From NCBI GenBank assembly GCA_030693065.1, contig JAUYBL010000038.1, positions 124,001 to 188,000 of the forward strand: a stretch of 64,000 nucleotides of DNA. Direction: 5' to 3'. Position 1 is the first letter of the stretch, and every line of letters begins with the position of its first letter. Position numbers and translations under genes: made by a program. The DNA is from Methylococcaceae bacterium (GTDB taxonomy: Bacteria; Pseudomonadota; Gammaproteobacteria; Methylococcales; Methylomonadaceae). This document shows, in pieces, positions 18,342 to 28,327 of the stretch. The notes beneath the pieces are model-generated. The model was not told the origin of the DNA and ran no database searches. It was given only the letters and a program-made list of their open reading frames with translations.

Positions 18342-19766
18342 CTAATGCTTTCTAGCTTTTTGCCAATTGCGCCAAGTTTCCCAAAAATCTTCTTTCGCAC
18401 CTTGCAACAAATGCGGATTTTTGTCGGTTTCGACGGCGGCATAATTCATTAACGCCCCTTCCATAAAGGTACTGTAATCCAACGCTATCGCACCCGGCTC
18501 TTTGCTTTGCGGAACAGTACCGGGCTGGTTTTGAAACCACTCATTCCACTCGACTGAGCCAGGAGTGTACATTGTCCAAGGCGTAGTCAACGGCATTTTT
18601 ACCGGATAGAAAAAAGTCAGGGCTTGATACGATCCTGGATGAAAACTGGACGTGCCGTGACAGCTTAGGCAGGATGAACTGGCTAGTTTGGGGACAATCT
18701 TGCCGTCTACGCTGACATTGGTTTTAACGGCAATGTCGAACGGCCCTGACAAGCGCCCGCCATACCCCAAAGTCACTTTTGAATACGCAGGCGCTGCCGG
18801 ATTGACATAGGTTTGCTGCAACGCTTGCTCCGGATGCTGAGCGGAATTAACATCAGGATCGTTACCCCACATCGCCCCAAACGGCACCATTCGGTCCCAG
18901 GCGTCGTTACCGGGCGCATCTTTATCGTAAACCAATGTGGTAAATACCCAGCCGGTTTCCGGAGCGGCAACGCTGTCTTTGACGATAATGTCGAAGATAC
19001 CGACATAAATATTCGTCACTACCGGTGGTTTGCCGGGGATGGTGCCGTGTAAATCAAACGGTGGACGATAGATTTGCCATGTCGCCGCGCCCTGCATTAC
19101 CGGCCATTGTTCTCCTGATGCAGTAACGCCAGCGGACTTGACAACTAAGGAACCTTCATCAAATTGAGCGGCATTGTTGGTTAATGTCGGCGTACAGTCT
19201 TTCTGGCCTTGATGACATTTTTGCCAGACGCGCTGTAAGGTATTTGCGGCAACGTCGTTGTAATAGATAGTGGCATGATTGCGAATATCGACTTTTAACC
19301 CGGATTTGGCATAGGTCGCTGCCGGTAGAATTTGTCCGGTATACGTGCCGTAAACTGCCTCGCGCCCTTCCCAGCCGGATTTTTCTATCGCTTCGCCTGC
19401 CCATAGCATGCTGTACCAATTGTGATCTGCGGAATTCCATTCTTTAGGCTTGGTGACCATGATGCGCATATCTTTCGCGACTGCTTGCTTCAAGGCTTCG
19501 ATATAAGCTTGAGCGTTATCCTTATTAAGCGGCTTGCCGTTCAATACTTTGGTCCATGGGCGATCTGACTGAGCTGCAGTTTGCGAATAATCATGATTGA
19601 AGCGCCAAAGCGGCCCGTTGTATTCGGTTTTAGACGGAATTTGACCGTCATTGATTGCATACGGATCAATGGTTGCCGCTGATTGCAGGGCCTGTGCAGC
19701 CCCGCTAATCAGTAGCAGTAAGCTGGTGGTAACTATGCTTAATGGCTTGTTGTTTATAAACAGCAT
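18342..19766 (-). CDS. Periplasmic monoheme cytochrome c-like protein
   Basis: 474 residues from ATG 19766, with GGGAG 7 bases upstream; the frame also has an upstream TTG. A signal peptide (TTSLLLLISGAAQALQ) exports it. The only haem c motif is CLSCH at 366-370, followed by GTSSFHPGSY. A large N-terminal domain of about 340 residues precedes it, with Trp- and Tyr-rich motifs (NWYSMLWAGEAIEKSGWEGR). The overall form resembles large periplasmic cytochromes seen in environmental proteobacteria, but I cannot assign a reaction. It converges with the membrane cytochrome gene and may be its redox partner (inference). Confidence 0.75.
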   Translation of the reverse strand: MLFINNKPLSIVTTSLLLLISGAAQALQSAATIDPYAINDGQIPSKTEYNGPLWRFNHDYSQTAAQSDRPWTKVLNGKPLNKDNAQAYIEALKQAVAKDMRIMVTKPKEWNSADHNWYSMLWAGEAIEKSGWEGREAVYGTYTGQILPAATYAKSGLKVDIRNHATIYYNDVAANTLQRVWQKCHQGQKDCTPTLTNNAAQFDEGSLVVKSAGVTASGEQWPVMQGAATWQIYRPPFDLHGTIPGKPPVVTNIYVGIFDIIVKDSVAAPETGWVFTTLVYDKDAPGNDAWDRMVPFGAMWGNDPDVNSAQHPEQALQQTYVNPAAPAYSKVTLGYGGRLSGPFDIAVKTNVSVDGKIVPKLASSSCLSCHGTSSFHPGSYQALTFFYPVKMPLTTPWTMYTPGSVEWNEWFQNQPGTVPQSKEPGAIALDYSTFMEGALMNYAAVETDKNPHLLQGAKEDFWETWRNWQKARKH

Positions 19767-19812
19767 CAATAATCTCCCGATATGTCGGCTTCAGCTCAGC
19801 CAAGGATAGATA

Positions 19813-19831
19813 GATTTTTTCTGAAAAAATC
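19813..19831 (-). terminator. AT-rich hairpin after the pseudokinase-GGDEF gene
   Basis: GATTTTTT CTG AAAAAATC forms an 8-bp stem about 70 bp past the stop of the large minus-strand gene. Being AT-rich, it is only a weak terminator candidate. Confidence 0.3.
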
Positions 19832-19901
19832 GCGAAAGTCGATGCTGATACACTCAAACATCGCCAGCCATAAGCTTAGCAATGTTCAGGAAAATGATTG
19901 G

Positions 19902-22900
19902 TCAGCCGACCAGTTTTTGGAGAATGCCATTACGGCCGTTTTCTTTAACGTGATAAAGCGCATCGTCGGCCGTTTTGATTAACAAGGCTGGCGAGCATTG
20001 CTGATTTGGCATGGCGATAGCAATACCAATGCTGAGGGTTACAAATTCTGCAACTTGTGAATCTTGATGAGATATTTGCAAATCAAGCACCGCTTGCCTG
20101 ATTAATTCAGCGACTTTTAGCGCACCCTCTTCATCAGTGTTCGGCATAATCACAGCAAATTCCTCGCCGCCATAGCGAGCAGCCAAATCGGTAGGTCTCT
20201 GCAATGCGCTTGCAATCGCTTGCGCCACTTTAATTAAGCAATCGTCACCTGCTTGGTGTCCGTAGTAATCGTTATATTTTTTGAAGTAATCTATATCGCA
20301 CAAAATCATCGACAGTGCCATTCCACCTCGTGATAAGCGTCCACATTCAGTTTCCAGATATTCATCGAAATGGCGGCGGTTACCGATTTTAGTCAGGCCA
20401 TCGATTAACACCAAGCGCTGTAATTGCGCATTCACTTTTTGTAATTCTCGCTCGGCTACCCGGCGCTCCCAATTTTCACTTTGCAAGCGTTCATTAAGTG
20501 CTTGAATAGTGGTGTTATGGCTTTCCAATTCGGAATTTTTTTCTTCCAAAACTACTTTTTGAGTTTCGATATGCTTAGTTCGCTCAGCAACCTTGTCTTC
20601 TAATAACTGGTAACCAAGTGCGTTATCAATAGAAATAGCGATTTGGCCGCTTAAATGTTGCAACAAAAATACCCGTTCGCTGGTAAACACTGCATCTGCG
20701 GCATTATTTTCCAAATAAAGCACCCCCTGCAGCTTGCCGCCCAACAACAAAGGCGCACAAAGCACTGAACGCACCTGGCGCTCGATAATATCTTTATCCC
20801 GGCCGTAAACGGCACTATGCCCGGCATTTTCCAGTACGATAGATTCTTTACTGCGAGAAACATAATTAATAACGCTTTGTGGCAGACCGCTAACCGCAGA
20901 TAGAAGCAAGCGCTGCATCACCGCCACCTCTGGCACATCAATCTGGACTTCTGCCTGAATCAACAAACTCTCGTCTTCCTGCAACAACAAAACGCCACGC
21001 TGAGCACCGGCATTCTCGATCACAATATGCATCATGGTTTGCAACAATTGCGGCAAGCGTCGTTCTGCCGCGATGGTTTCAGCCGCTTTAATGAGCGTGA
21101 CAGTATCTAACGCTAACGGTGTGCTTTGCCGTGTTGACACCGTATCATTACTCAAACGGATCACTTTAACTTGGTTCGACTCTATCTTAAACCGATGTAA
21201 ATAACCGGTTGCTCCCCAGCGCCGATAACAATAAATAGCCTCTTCAAAATGAAATCTAGCCAAGCGTTCTTGACCTAAATCGGCATGTAGTCGCGCAGCC
21301 AGCTCATTTGCCAAAGCTTCCAAGTGTAATTGCCCGTTAGCTTCTGCATCGCTTGCGGCATGCTGATAAGCTCGTAACGCCAGCTCCGGGTGATGACGTA
21401 ATCGCTGCGTCTCTCCGGCCAGCAAATGGTAACGACTCTGAAAATTTTGTGGGCAACGCCGCGCCCAGTGGCGCAGTTTTTTGATGGTGCGCCGGATTTT
21501 GTGCAAGGCCTTAAAACGTTCGAGCCTGGACAGACTCGGATAAAGCTTGGCTAAAATCAACGCGTCATAAAAGTGATGTTCAACGCCATGCAGCATACCC
21601 GCAGAATCTTTCAAATAGCCTGCGGAAAGCCGACTCAATTTTAGTGCGCTGTCATACTCGCCCCACAAATATAAATAGTGCATTTTGTTGACGAAATAAT
21701 AGTGCGCAAAATGCCGAGATCCATAACCAGACAATGACGCAACAAACGCCGCCTCATCAAAATCCGTATCGAGATTGCCGCGCAAAGCTTGTATCGCTTG
21801 CCGAACCCCCAACAACACCCCCAAATGCTCGTGGGTATCGATGCGCTTAAGCGTTGTCAGCATCGTGTCGGTATCATGCCAAAGCTTATCTAACGGTACA
21901 CCGCGCATCAACTGGCTTTGCGCCAGTCCACAGCAAGCACAGCCGCTATGAAACCAATCGCCCATTTCCAGCCCGGACTCAAGCCCCGCGCGCCAATAGT
22001 TTTCGGTGTCTGCCGCGGGATGCGTCCAAGAATTAGCAAAATAACCGTAGACGAAGTTAACTTCCGCCCGTTGCCGCTGATTAGCAAACTTATCTAATAA
22101 CCCTAAAGACAAGCGCCCATAATCGTAGCCCGCCTGATGATTACCTAGCACACCGCCAAGAAAAATCACCCCAAACACCATATAACCAATCACCGCTTCG
22201 GCGTTATTGCCGTATTGCAGACAGTGCCTGACCTGTTTAACCGATATGGCCGCGCACAACTCCGGTTGCAATTGGTAAGCCACTTTTAAAGTGGCAGACA
22301 ACAAGCGGATAGCAATGTCCATCCTGGCATCGGTCACCTCGGGTAGTTTAAGCAAATCATCGACAGTAAATCGTCGCAAGCAATACTGCAATTGCAAAAA
22401 ATCGGCAACAAAAGCCAAGCGATTAAATCGCGCCGGTAAATCAATTCCGAACAGCGCCGCTGCCTGCCTGCTGACTTGATAAGCCTGTTCAAATTGCGCC
22501 AAATCCGCATAAAACTGGATCATTAGTTCAAAGATGCGGGCTTTTTCCACATCGGATTTAGCATGGGTCACGGCTTGCTCGAAAAACTGCTTGGCTTGCT
22601 GATGATAACCACAAAGATGTTCGCATTCGGCACGATGGCGATAGATAGCTGCCAGACCACCGGCTTGATGCAGCGATGCTTCCAACAACTCAGAGGCTTG
22701 TCGCAAATAAGGCAAGGCCTGTTCAAACGCACCGCTATACTTAGTCCATAAGCCCAGCTTAAAGTTATCGGCCCCCAAACGGCCTCTTTCGTCAGCGTCG
22801 ACCATCAAAACCAAGGCTGCATTAAGATGCTCGACCGCTTGCAGCAATATTTGTCTATCTTGATTATCCCGGGCGATATTTGCCCAATAGCGACCAATCT

Positions 22901-24965
22901 GTAGCCGATTGGCTAGTAACTCATGTTCTGCCATCAAAGAGTGCGCAGCTTGCTGGACACGGTCATGCGCAAAGATATAGTCAGTTGATTCCGTTACATC
23001 ATTACCGGAACGCTTTATTAATAAGCCCATTTTTTCGGCAATCGCCAAGTTTTCATGCGCCGAAAAATGCTTACCGAAGGCCGCTGTCATCAGCTCGGCG
23101 TCAAAGCTTGTGCCTATGGAGGCGGCTAGTTTCAATAACTCGCGCACCGGCTGAGCTAACGCCGTTATCCGCGCCAGCATAAAATCAATGACATTGTCGC
23201 TGATAGCGACGGCGCGGATCTTGTCGTTGTCGTAGCGCCATTTGCCAGTCGCGGCATGAAATCTCAAAATGCCGTCTTGCTGCAACTCGCGTAAATATTG
23301 AATAAAGAAGAATGGATTACCATGTGTTTTATCGACTATCGCACCGCAAAGCTCTATGGCCGAGCCCTCCTCCAGCACTATTGAATCGTTAATCAACTCC
23401 ACTAAAGCTGATACGGGTAACGGGGCCAGTTCTACGGTTTCGACTTGACCACTGTCTGCGCATAACTTGCTCATCATTTTAGGCAAATCAACAATCTCAT
23501 CATCCCGGTAGGCGACGATCAGCATTAGATGTTTAACATCTAACAACATTTGTTGCAGCCACTCAAACAAGGCTGGATCGGCCCACTGTAAATCGTCCAA
23601 GAACACACATAGCGGTCGATCAGGCCGACAAAATGCTTGTACGAAGCGCACCCATAACCGTAATAAGCGAGTTTTAGTCTCGGCGCTCGGCAACTTGGGC
23701 AACGCCGACTGCGGACCCAACAGCATTTCAAGTTCGGGGATAAGTTCAATGATAGGCTGGGCTTCAGCCCCTAAGTGGTCGAGCAAACGTTGCTGCCACA
23801 TAGTCAAGGTTGACGCATCTTCACCCAGCAATTGCTGCAGCAAGCCTGTAAAGGCGGTATGAAAGATTTGTGCGGGCGGATTAACTTTATATTGATCGCA
23901 TTTTGCGGTGATGAAATAACAGTCAGCCGGCAAAATTTCCCGGCTAAAAGCATCAAATAATCGCGATTTACCGACACCCGAACGCCCAGAGACGAGGCAT
24001 AAAACCGCTTTGTTACGCCGTGACCGTTCAAATGCTCCTGCCAATTGCGCAAGCTCGGCCTCCCGTCCATATATCCGCTTGGACATCTTCAATAGCGTTT
24101 GCCTTGATTCAGTCAGCGACGATCTATCAACAGGCTCACCTGTCATCAATATTTGGTGACAAATGTTGATATCCAACAGCAATTCGCTAGCGGTCGCGTA
24201 GCGCTCACTGGGGTCTTTCGCCAGCATTTTACTGATGACACGCACCACAATTTCCGGCACCTGCGGGTTAAATTTTCGTGGATCGGGAATGTTTTGGGCG
24301 ATATGTCTGTGGATCAAACCAATGGCATCGGACGAGTTAAACGGTGCCCGCCCTGTCAATAACTCAAAGAAGATCACTCCCAACGCATAAATATCGGCTC
24401 GGCCATCAATGCCGTGATTCATCCGCCCGCTTTGTTCCGGCGCCAGATAATCGATGTCTCGTGCCGACCCCACCTCATGTGCTGTGTCGTTGCCACATTG
24501 TGAGTTAGCCATGGCATAGCTAAAGCCAATCAGCTTAAGTTGAAAAGACTCAGGGTCTATCACGATATTATCGGGATTGAGATTACCATGGACGATGTCG
24601 CGTTCATGTATCGCCGCAACAGTTTCAGCCAACAACGTCACCAGTCGGCACACCTCTTGGCACGGCAACATGCGTCCAGCAGCATAAGCGCGTAAGGTTT
24701 TGCCTGGAAAATATTCACGCACTAACAGTAAGCGTCTACCGTGATCTTCCAAGGCCAATGCTTGGATAATTGTCGGCATAGCTAATTGCTGCAAAATTTG
24801 ATGTTCGTAACGAAATTTGGCGAGCATCGCCGGGCTAGGATGGCTGTCAGCCAGATACTTGACCACGACTTCGCGGCGATGCTGCACGCACTTACCGCGA
24901 TAGAGCCTATACCAGCCTCCATCCTGGATGCACTCGTTGATTTGATAACGATCTATTCCTAACAA
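19902..24965 (-). CDS. Pseudokinase-ATPase-TPR-GAF-GGDEF signalling protein
   Basis: 1687 residues. Order: Ser/Thr kinase-like domain (1-275), AAA/STAND-type ATPase (about 298-560; Walker A GRSGVGKS at 327-334), long helical TPR-like region (about 700-1240), GAF (about 1270-1430), coiled coil (1440-1510), GGDEF (about 1520-1687). The GGDEF part looks active: GGEEF at 1599-1603 and I-site RPTD at 1590-1593. The kinase part keeps Lys36 and the APE motif (175-177). However, the catalytic loop reads HGNLNPDN (126-133) where HRDLKPEN is expected, and DFG is replaced by GFS (147-149). Phosphotransfer is therefore unlikely, and the domain probably acts as a binding or sensing module. The family usually carries kinase-AAA-GAF with a histidine kinase; here a cyclase replaces it. 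Confidence 0.93.
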   Translation of the reverse strand: MLGIDRYQINECIQDGGWYRLYRGKCVQHRREVVVKYLADSHPSPAMLAKFRYEHQILQQLAMPTIIQALALEDHGRRLLLVREYFPGKTLRAYAAGRMLPCQEVCRLVTLLAETVAAIHERDIVHGNLNPDNIVIDPESFQLKLIGFSYAMANSQCGNDTAHEVGSARDIDYLAPEQSGRMNHGIDGRADIYALGVIFFELLTGRAPFNSSDAIGLIHRHIAQNIPDPRKFNPQVPEIVVRVISKMLAKDPSERYATASELLLDINICHQILMTGEPVDRSSLTESRQTLLKMSKRIYGREAELAQLAGAFERSRRNKAVLCLVSGRSGVGKSRLFDAFSREILPADCYFITAKCDQYKVNPPAQIFHTAFTGLLQQLLGEDASTLTMWQQRLLDHLGAEAQPIIELIPELEMLLGPQSALPKLPSAETKTRLLRLWVRFVQAFCRPDRPLCVFLDDLQWADPALFEWLQQMLLDVKHLMLIVAYRDDEIVDLPKMMSKLCADSGQVETVELAPLPVSALVELINDSIVLEEGSAIELCGAIVDKTHGNPFFFIQYLRELQQDGILRFHAATGKWRYDNDKIRAVAISDNVIDFMLARITALAQPVRELLKLAASIGTSFDAELMTAAFGKHFSAHENLAIAEKMGLLIKRSGNDVTESTDYIFAHDRVQQAAHSLMAEHELLANRLQIGRYWANIARDNQDRQILLQAVEHLNAALVLMVDADERGRLGADNFKLGLWTKYSGAFEQALPYLRQASELLEASLHQAGGLAAIYRHRAECEHLCGYHQQAKQFFEQAVTHAKSDVEKARIFELMIQFYADLAQFEQAYQVSRQAAALFGIDLPARFNRLAFVADFLQLQYCLRRFTVDDLLKLPEVTDARMDIAIRLLSATLKVAYQLQPELCAAISVKQVRHCLQYGNNAEAVIGYMVFGVIFLGGVLGNHQAGYDYGRLSLGLLDKFANQRQRAEVNFVYGYFANSWTHPAADTENYWRAGLESGLEMGDWFHSGCACCGLAQSQLMRGVPLDKLWHDTDTMLTTLKRIDTHEHLGVLLGVRQAIQALRGNLDTDFDEAAFVASLSGYGSRHFAHYYFVNKMHYLYLWGEYDSALKLSRLSAGYLKDSAGMLHGVEHHFYDALILAKLYPSLSRLERFKALHKIRRTIKKLRHWARRCPQNFQSRYHLLAGETQRLRHHPELALRAYQHAASDAEANGQLHLEALANELAARLHADLGQERLARFHFEEAIYCYRRWGATGYLHRFKIESNQVKVIRLSNDTVSTRQSTPLALDTVTLIKAAETIAAERRLPQLLQTMMHIVIENAGAQRGVLLLQEDESLLIQAEVQIDVPEVAVMQRLLLSAVSGLPQSVINYVSRSKESIVLENAGHSAVYGRDKDIIERQVRSVLCAPLLLGGKLQGVLYLENNAADAVFTSERVFLLQHLSGQIAISIDNALGYQLLEDKVAERTKHIETQKVVLEEKNSELESHNTTIQALNERLQSENWERRVAERELQKVNAQLQRLVLIDGLTKIGNRRHFDEYLETECGRLSRGGMALSMILCDIDYFKKYNDYYGHQAGDDCLIKVAQAIASALQRPTDLAARYGGEEFAVIMPNTDEEGALKVAELIRQAVLDLQISHQDSQVAEFVTLSIGIAIAMPNQQCSPALLIKTADDALYHVKENGRNGILQKLVG

Positions 24966-25101
24966 AGGTGAGCTCTTTTGTTTTGTCGTGAACCAAAAGC
25001 CTAACAGAAAAATAAATTCCTGCCGAAATTTACAGGAATTATCAACATCCTTGGCGTTGGCACACAGTGCTGCTCATAATCAAAAACTCTGCTTTCAAAG
25101 G

Positions 25102-25178
25102 CAATCGTTAGCTGAGCGGAGCCGAAGCCGAAAATTGAGTCGTTTGTTTACTTCGGCTTTGCTCAGTCAACGGTGATT
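25102..25178. repeat. REP-like palindromic repeat
   Basis: CTGAGCGGAGCCGAAG (25112-25127) pairs with CTTCGGCTTTGCTCAG (25151-25166), and partial pairing extends outward (AATCGTT with AACGGTGATT). It lies in the 292-bp divergent region between the pseudokinase gene and the histidine kinase. Confidence 0.7.
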
Positions 25179-25257
25179 CATCCATGCCTTGGTATTTTGT
25201 TTGATAAAAGCCCGGTTAATGCTTACCCTGAGCGGTCAGTAACATGGCAGGGTAAAA

Positions 25258-27477
25258 ATGAAATTATTGATTATTGATGATAATGCCGATCAATGCGCAT
25301 TAACCATTGCCGCATTACGCAGCAAGTTTAACGATGTTGACATCGTCACCGTCAGTACGGCTATCAGTTGCGAGGAAGTACTCAACCAAGCTGATTTTGA
25401 ACTGGTTATTTGTGAATTTAACTTAGCATGGACCGACGGTCTGGCGCTGTTCAAAATAATTCACAGTCGTTTTGCTTGTATACCTGTGATTATGCTGACC
25501 GACTCCGGTAACGAAGAAATTGCTGTTGCCGCCATCAAAATGGGCTTTGCTGACTACCTTAACAAACAAAACCGTCACCTGCTGGCGGAGTCTGTAGAAC
25601 GCTGTTTAGTTGAGTCGGCAAGCAATAATGAATGTCCAAACTCTGTCGGCAACATACAGTTATGCGAAAAATGGGATCTTGCCATTTCCCGCTTAACCTC
25701 AGATTTTGCCTATTCCATGCGTATAGCAGGCGGCGGAAATCCCGTTTTTGAATGGTGTAGCTCGCCGCTTAAAAAACTTATTCCCAACACTAACAAATCC
25801 ATACTTAATGCGACTGAGCCACTGAGCATATTTGGCTTACCGGTACACCCCGATGATATTCCCATCGTTAAAAAACGCTATGCAAATTTATTGGCAGGCA
25901 ATGAAGATACCAGCCAATATCGAATTATTTCCGCGCAAGGAGACATCAGATGGTTTAACGATCACGCCTTACCAATTCGTGATTGGCAGACAGGGCAAGT
26001 AGTCCGTATCTATGGCGCAATACAAGATATTACCAATCGACTTCTCACCGAAGAAAAGTTGTATTTGATGCAACATGCCATGGATTCCAGTAATAACGGC
26101 ATTATCATTACCGATCTGGCCGATAGCGACTATGCCATTATTTATACTAACGATGCTTTTGTCCGGATGACTGGCTATACCAGGGAGAAAATACTAGGCC
26201 GCAATCCTCGATTTCTGCAAAAAACCGATCGAGAGCAACCCGACATCGACGAACTGCGAATGGCCTTAAAAAATAATCATGATGGCTATGCGGTACTAAG
26301 AAATTACCGGCAAGACGGCAGTTTGTTCTGGAACGAAATCAACATTTCACCAATACGTAACCGACAAGGCAAAATCACTCATTACGTCGGCATACAAAAC
26401 GATGTCACGGGCAGAATAGAAGTTGAAACATTGCAGAGTAAAAGTGAGGCTAAGTTACGTGCAATTTTGAATAACATTGCCGATGCCATCATCATTTCTG
26501 ATGACCATGGCGTCATCGAATTGCTTAATCCTGCTGCAGAAACAACATTTGGTTTTGCAGCGGGTGAACTCACCGGAAAAAATGTTCGTGAGCTGTTACC
26601 TGAGTCAGATCGACTGCTAATCGACCTTGGCTTAACTCAGCTGTCCGATCAAACTGCCGTTGCCATTCAGCTCAGTAACGACATCAATGGTCTAAGAAAA
26701 GATGCGTCAACATTTCCTATAGATTTTGTGCTCAACAAAATTGATATTGACCAGCGCAAATTAATCATCAGCACCATTCATGACATCAGCGAATCTAAAC
26801 TTTCCGAGCAACTATTACGCAACTTTTCCAGCCATTTAGAAGCCGCCACCGAACAAGAAAAGACCCGAATCGCCCGAGAAATTCATGATCAACTGGGCAG
26901 CATTTTAACGGCCTTAAAAATGGACCTAAGCTGGCTTAAAAAACAATTACCAGAACATCTTACCGAGAGTCATTTAAAAATCAGCACCATGAAACAGCAT
27001 ATTAACGATGCTATGCAAACCGTCCGAGAAATCGCCACAGCACTCCGGCCCAGTATTTTGGACCATCTCGGCTTAATCGCCGCTATTGACTGGCAATTGG
27101 ACAAGTTTAAACAGCAAACCGGCATTGACTGTACGTTGTTGACATCCCAAAATACGATTGAAGTCGATGAGCAACCTGCCACCGCTATTTTTCGCATTGT
27201 GCAAGAAGCATTAACCAATATTAGCCAGCACGCCCATGCGACTGAGGTCAACGTCAATATTCACACTCTTGATGCAGATTTACTGTTAACAATTACTGAC
27301 AATGGTTGTGGTATGAATCAATCTCAGATGCACAAACTCGGCCGATATGGCATTCTTGGCATGCATGAGCGGGTTCGCCATTTTGGCGGCACCCTCACGA
27401 TTGATAGCGCACCAGATGCAGGAACCCGCATTAAAGTACGTATGCCTCAACACTTAAGAAACAGTAAAAACTCATGA
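25258..27477 (+). CDS. Receiver-PAS-histidine kinase (HisKA_3 type)
   Basis: 739 residues, cytoplasmic. The N-terminal receiver domain (1-120) has DD at 7-8, Thr81 and Lys103, but Glu53 in place of the phospho-accepting Asp (ICEFNL). Two or three PAS/PAC modules follow (about 150-270, 275-400, 400-520). The dimerisation domain carries REIHDQLGS with His543. The C-terminal ATPase domain has FRIVQEALTNISQHAHA and DNGCGM. It overlaps the next gene by 4 bp (ATGA) and so forms a two-component system with the NarL-type regulator. It may read a phosphomimetic or fixed receiver state. Confidence 0.93.
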   Translation: MKLLIIDDNADQCALTIAALRSKFNDVDIVTVSTAISCEEVLNQADFELVICEFNLAWTDGLALFKIIHSRFACIPVIMLTDSGNEEIAVAAIKMGFADYLNKQNRHLLAESVERCLVESASNNECPNSVGNIQLCEKWDLAISRLTSDFAYSMRIAGGGNPVFEWCSSPLKKLIPNTNKSILNATEPLSIFGLPVHPDDIPIVKKRYANLLAGNEDTSQYRIISAQGDIRWFNDHALPIRDWQTGQVVRIYGAIQDITNRLLTEEKLYLMQHAMDSSNNGIIITDLADSDYAIIYTNDAFVRMTGYTREKILGRNPRFLQKTDREQPDIDELRMALKNNHDGYAVLRNYRQDGSLFWNEINISPIRNRQGKITHYVGIQNDVTGRIEVETLQSKSEAKLRAILNNIADAIIISDDHGVIELLNPAAETTFGFAAGELTGKNVRELLPESDRLLIDLGLTQLSDQTAVAIQLSNDINGLRKDASTFPIDFVLNKIDIDQRKLIISTIHDISESKLSEQLLRNFSSHLEAATEQEKTRIAREIHDQLGSILTALKMDLSWLKKQLPEHLTESHLKISTMKQHINDAMQTVREIATALRPSILDHLGLIAAIDWQLDKFKQQTGIDCTLLTSQNTIEVDEQPATAIFRIVQEALTNISQHAHATEVNVNIHTLDADLLLTITDNGCGMNQSQMHKLGRYGILGMHERVRHFGGTLTIDSAPDAGTRIKVRMPQHLRNSKNS

Positions 27478-28130
27478 TAAAAGTTGCCATCGCAGATGAT
27501 CACGCCATAGTTCGTAAAGGGCTCAAACAAATTCTGTCCGACATTCCTGACATGGAAGTTGTTGCCGAGGCCAGTTCAGGTAATGAGGCACTGACGATGA
27601 TTCGAACTGATGGCTGGGATGTGCTCTTGTTGGACATATCCATGCCCGGCAAAAATGTGCTGGAACTCATCAAGCTATCCAAGCAACAATTTCCGCACCT
27701 GCCAATACTTATTTTAAGCATGTACCCGGAAGACCAATATGCCGTAAGAATGTTACGTGCAGGTGCCGACGGTTATCTCACCAAAGAAAGCGCTCCTGAA
27801 CAATTAGTAACCGCAATACGCAAAGTATCCGAAGGCGGCAAATACGCGAGCCCATTACTCGCCGAAAAACTGGTGGCGGAACTTTTCACCGATGCTGAAA
27901 AACCGCCTCATACCACACTGACCGACCGAGAGTTTCAGGTATTTAGTGCCCTTGCTAAAGGCAAACGACTCACTGATATTGCTCAAGAAATGTCATTAAG
28001 CATCAAAACCATCAGCACTTACCGCACACGACTACTGAAAAAACTGCGTCTGACCAGCAACGCCGACATTATTCATTACACCCTCAAACACCAATTATTT
28101 GATCACTCGGATTATTCGTCGAACCAATAA
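27474..28130 (+). CDS. NarL/FixJ-type response regulator
   Basis: 218 residues. The receiver domain is intact: DD at 8-9, phospho-acceptor Asp54 (LLLDISMPGK), Ser82 and Lys104 (YLTKES). The C-terminal LuxR-type helix-turn-helix (about 145-205) reads LTDREFQVFSALAKGKRLTDIAQEM, then SIKTISTYRTRLLKKL. It overlaps the kinase gene by 4 bp and is its evident partner. DNA targets are unknown; the neighbouring cyclic-di-GMP genes are candidates by position only. Confidence 0.95.
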   Translation: MIKVAIADDHAIVRKGLKQILSDIPDMEVVAEASSGNEALTMIRTDGWDVLLLDISMPGKNVLELIKLSKQQFPHLPILILSMYPEDQYAVRMLRAGADGYLTKESAPEQLVTAIRKVSEGGKYASPLLAEKLVAELFTDAEKPPHTTLTDREFQVFSALAKGKRLTDIAQEMSLSIKTISTYRTRLLKKLRLTSNADIIHYTLKHQLFDHSDYSSNQ

Positions 28131-28190
28131 GATTACAAAACTTTGGTTGTTTGGGATTTCGCCAAAATTAACTTCCTTATTTACGATTGT

Positions 28191-28250
28191 ATTGTAGGGG
28201 CGAATTCATTCAATTCATTCGCCCAAGGCGATTAAAATCGCCCCTACAAT
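28191..28250. repeat. Palindromic REP element
   Basis: ATTGTAGGGGCGA (28191-28203) and TCGCCCCTACAAT (28238-28250) form a perfect 13-bp inverted repeat. An inner hairpin GGGCGAAT/ATTCGCCC is nested within it. It lies in the 397-bp gap after the response regulator gene. Confidence 0.8.
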
Positions 28251-28262
28251 TGTTTATTTGAA

Positions 28263-28327
28263 GGAGCTCGCCTTGCCCGCGATAGTGTCCTAAAGATGGC
28301 AGGCTTGTCGCGGGTAAGGCCCACTCC
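28263..28327. repeat. Second, unrelated REP element
   Basis: GAGCTCGCCTTGCCCGCGA and TCGCGGGTAAGGCCCACTC form an imperfect 19-bp inverted repeat. It follows the first REP after 13 bp. The rest of the 28131-28527 gap, up to the next ATG, shows no gene. Confidence 0.75.
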
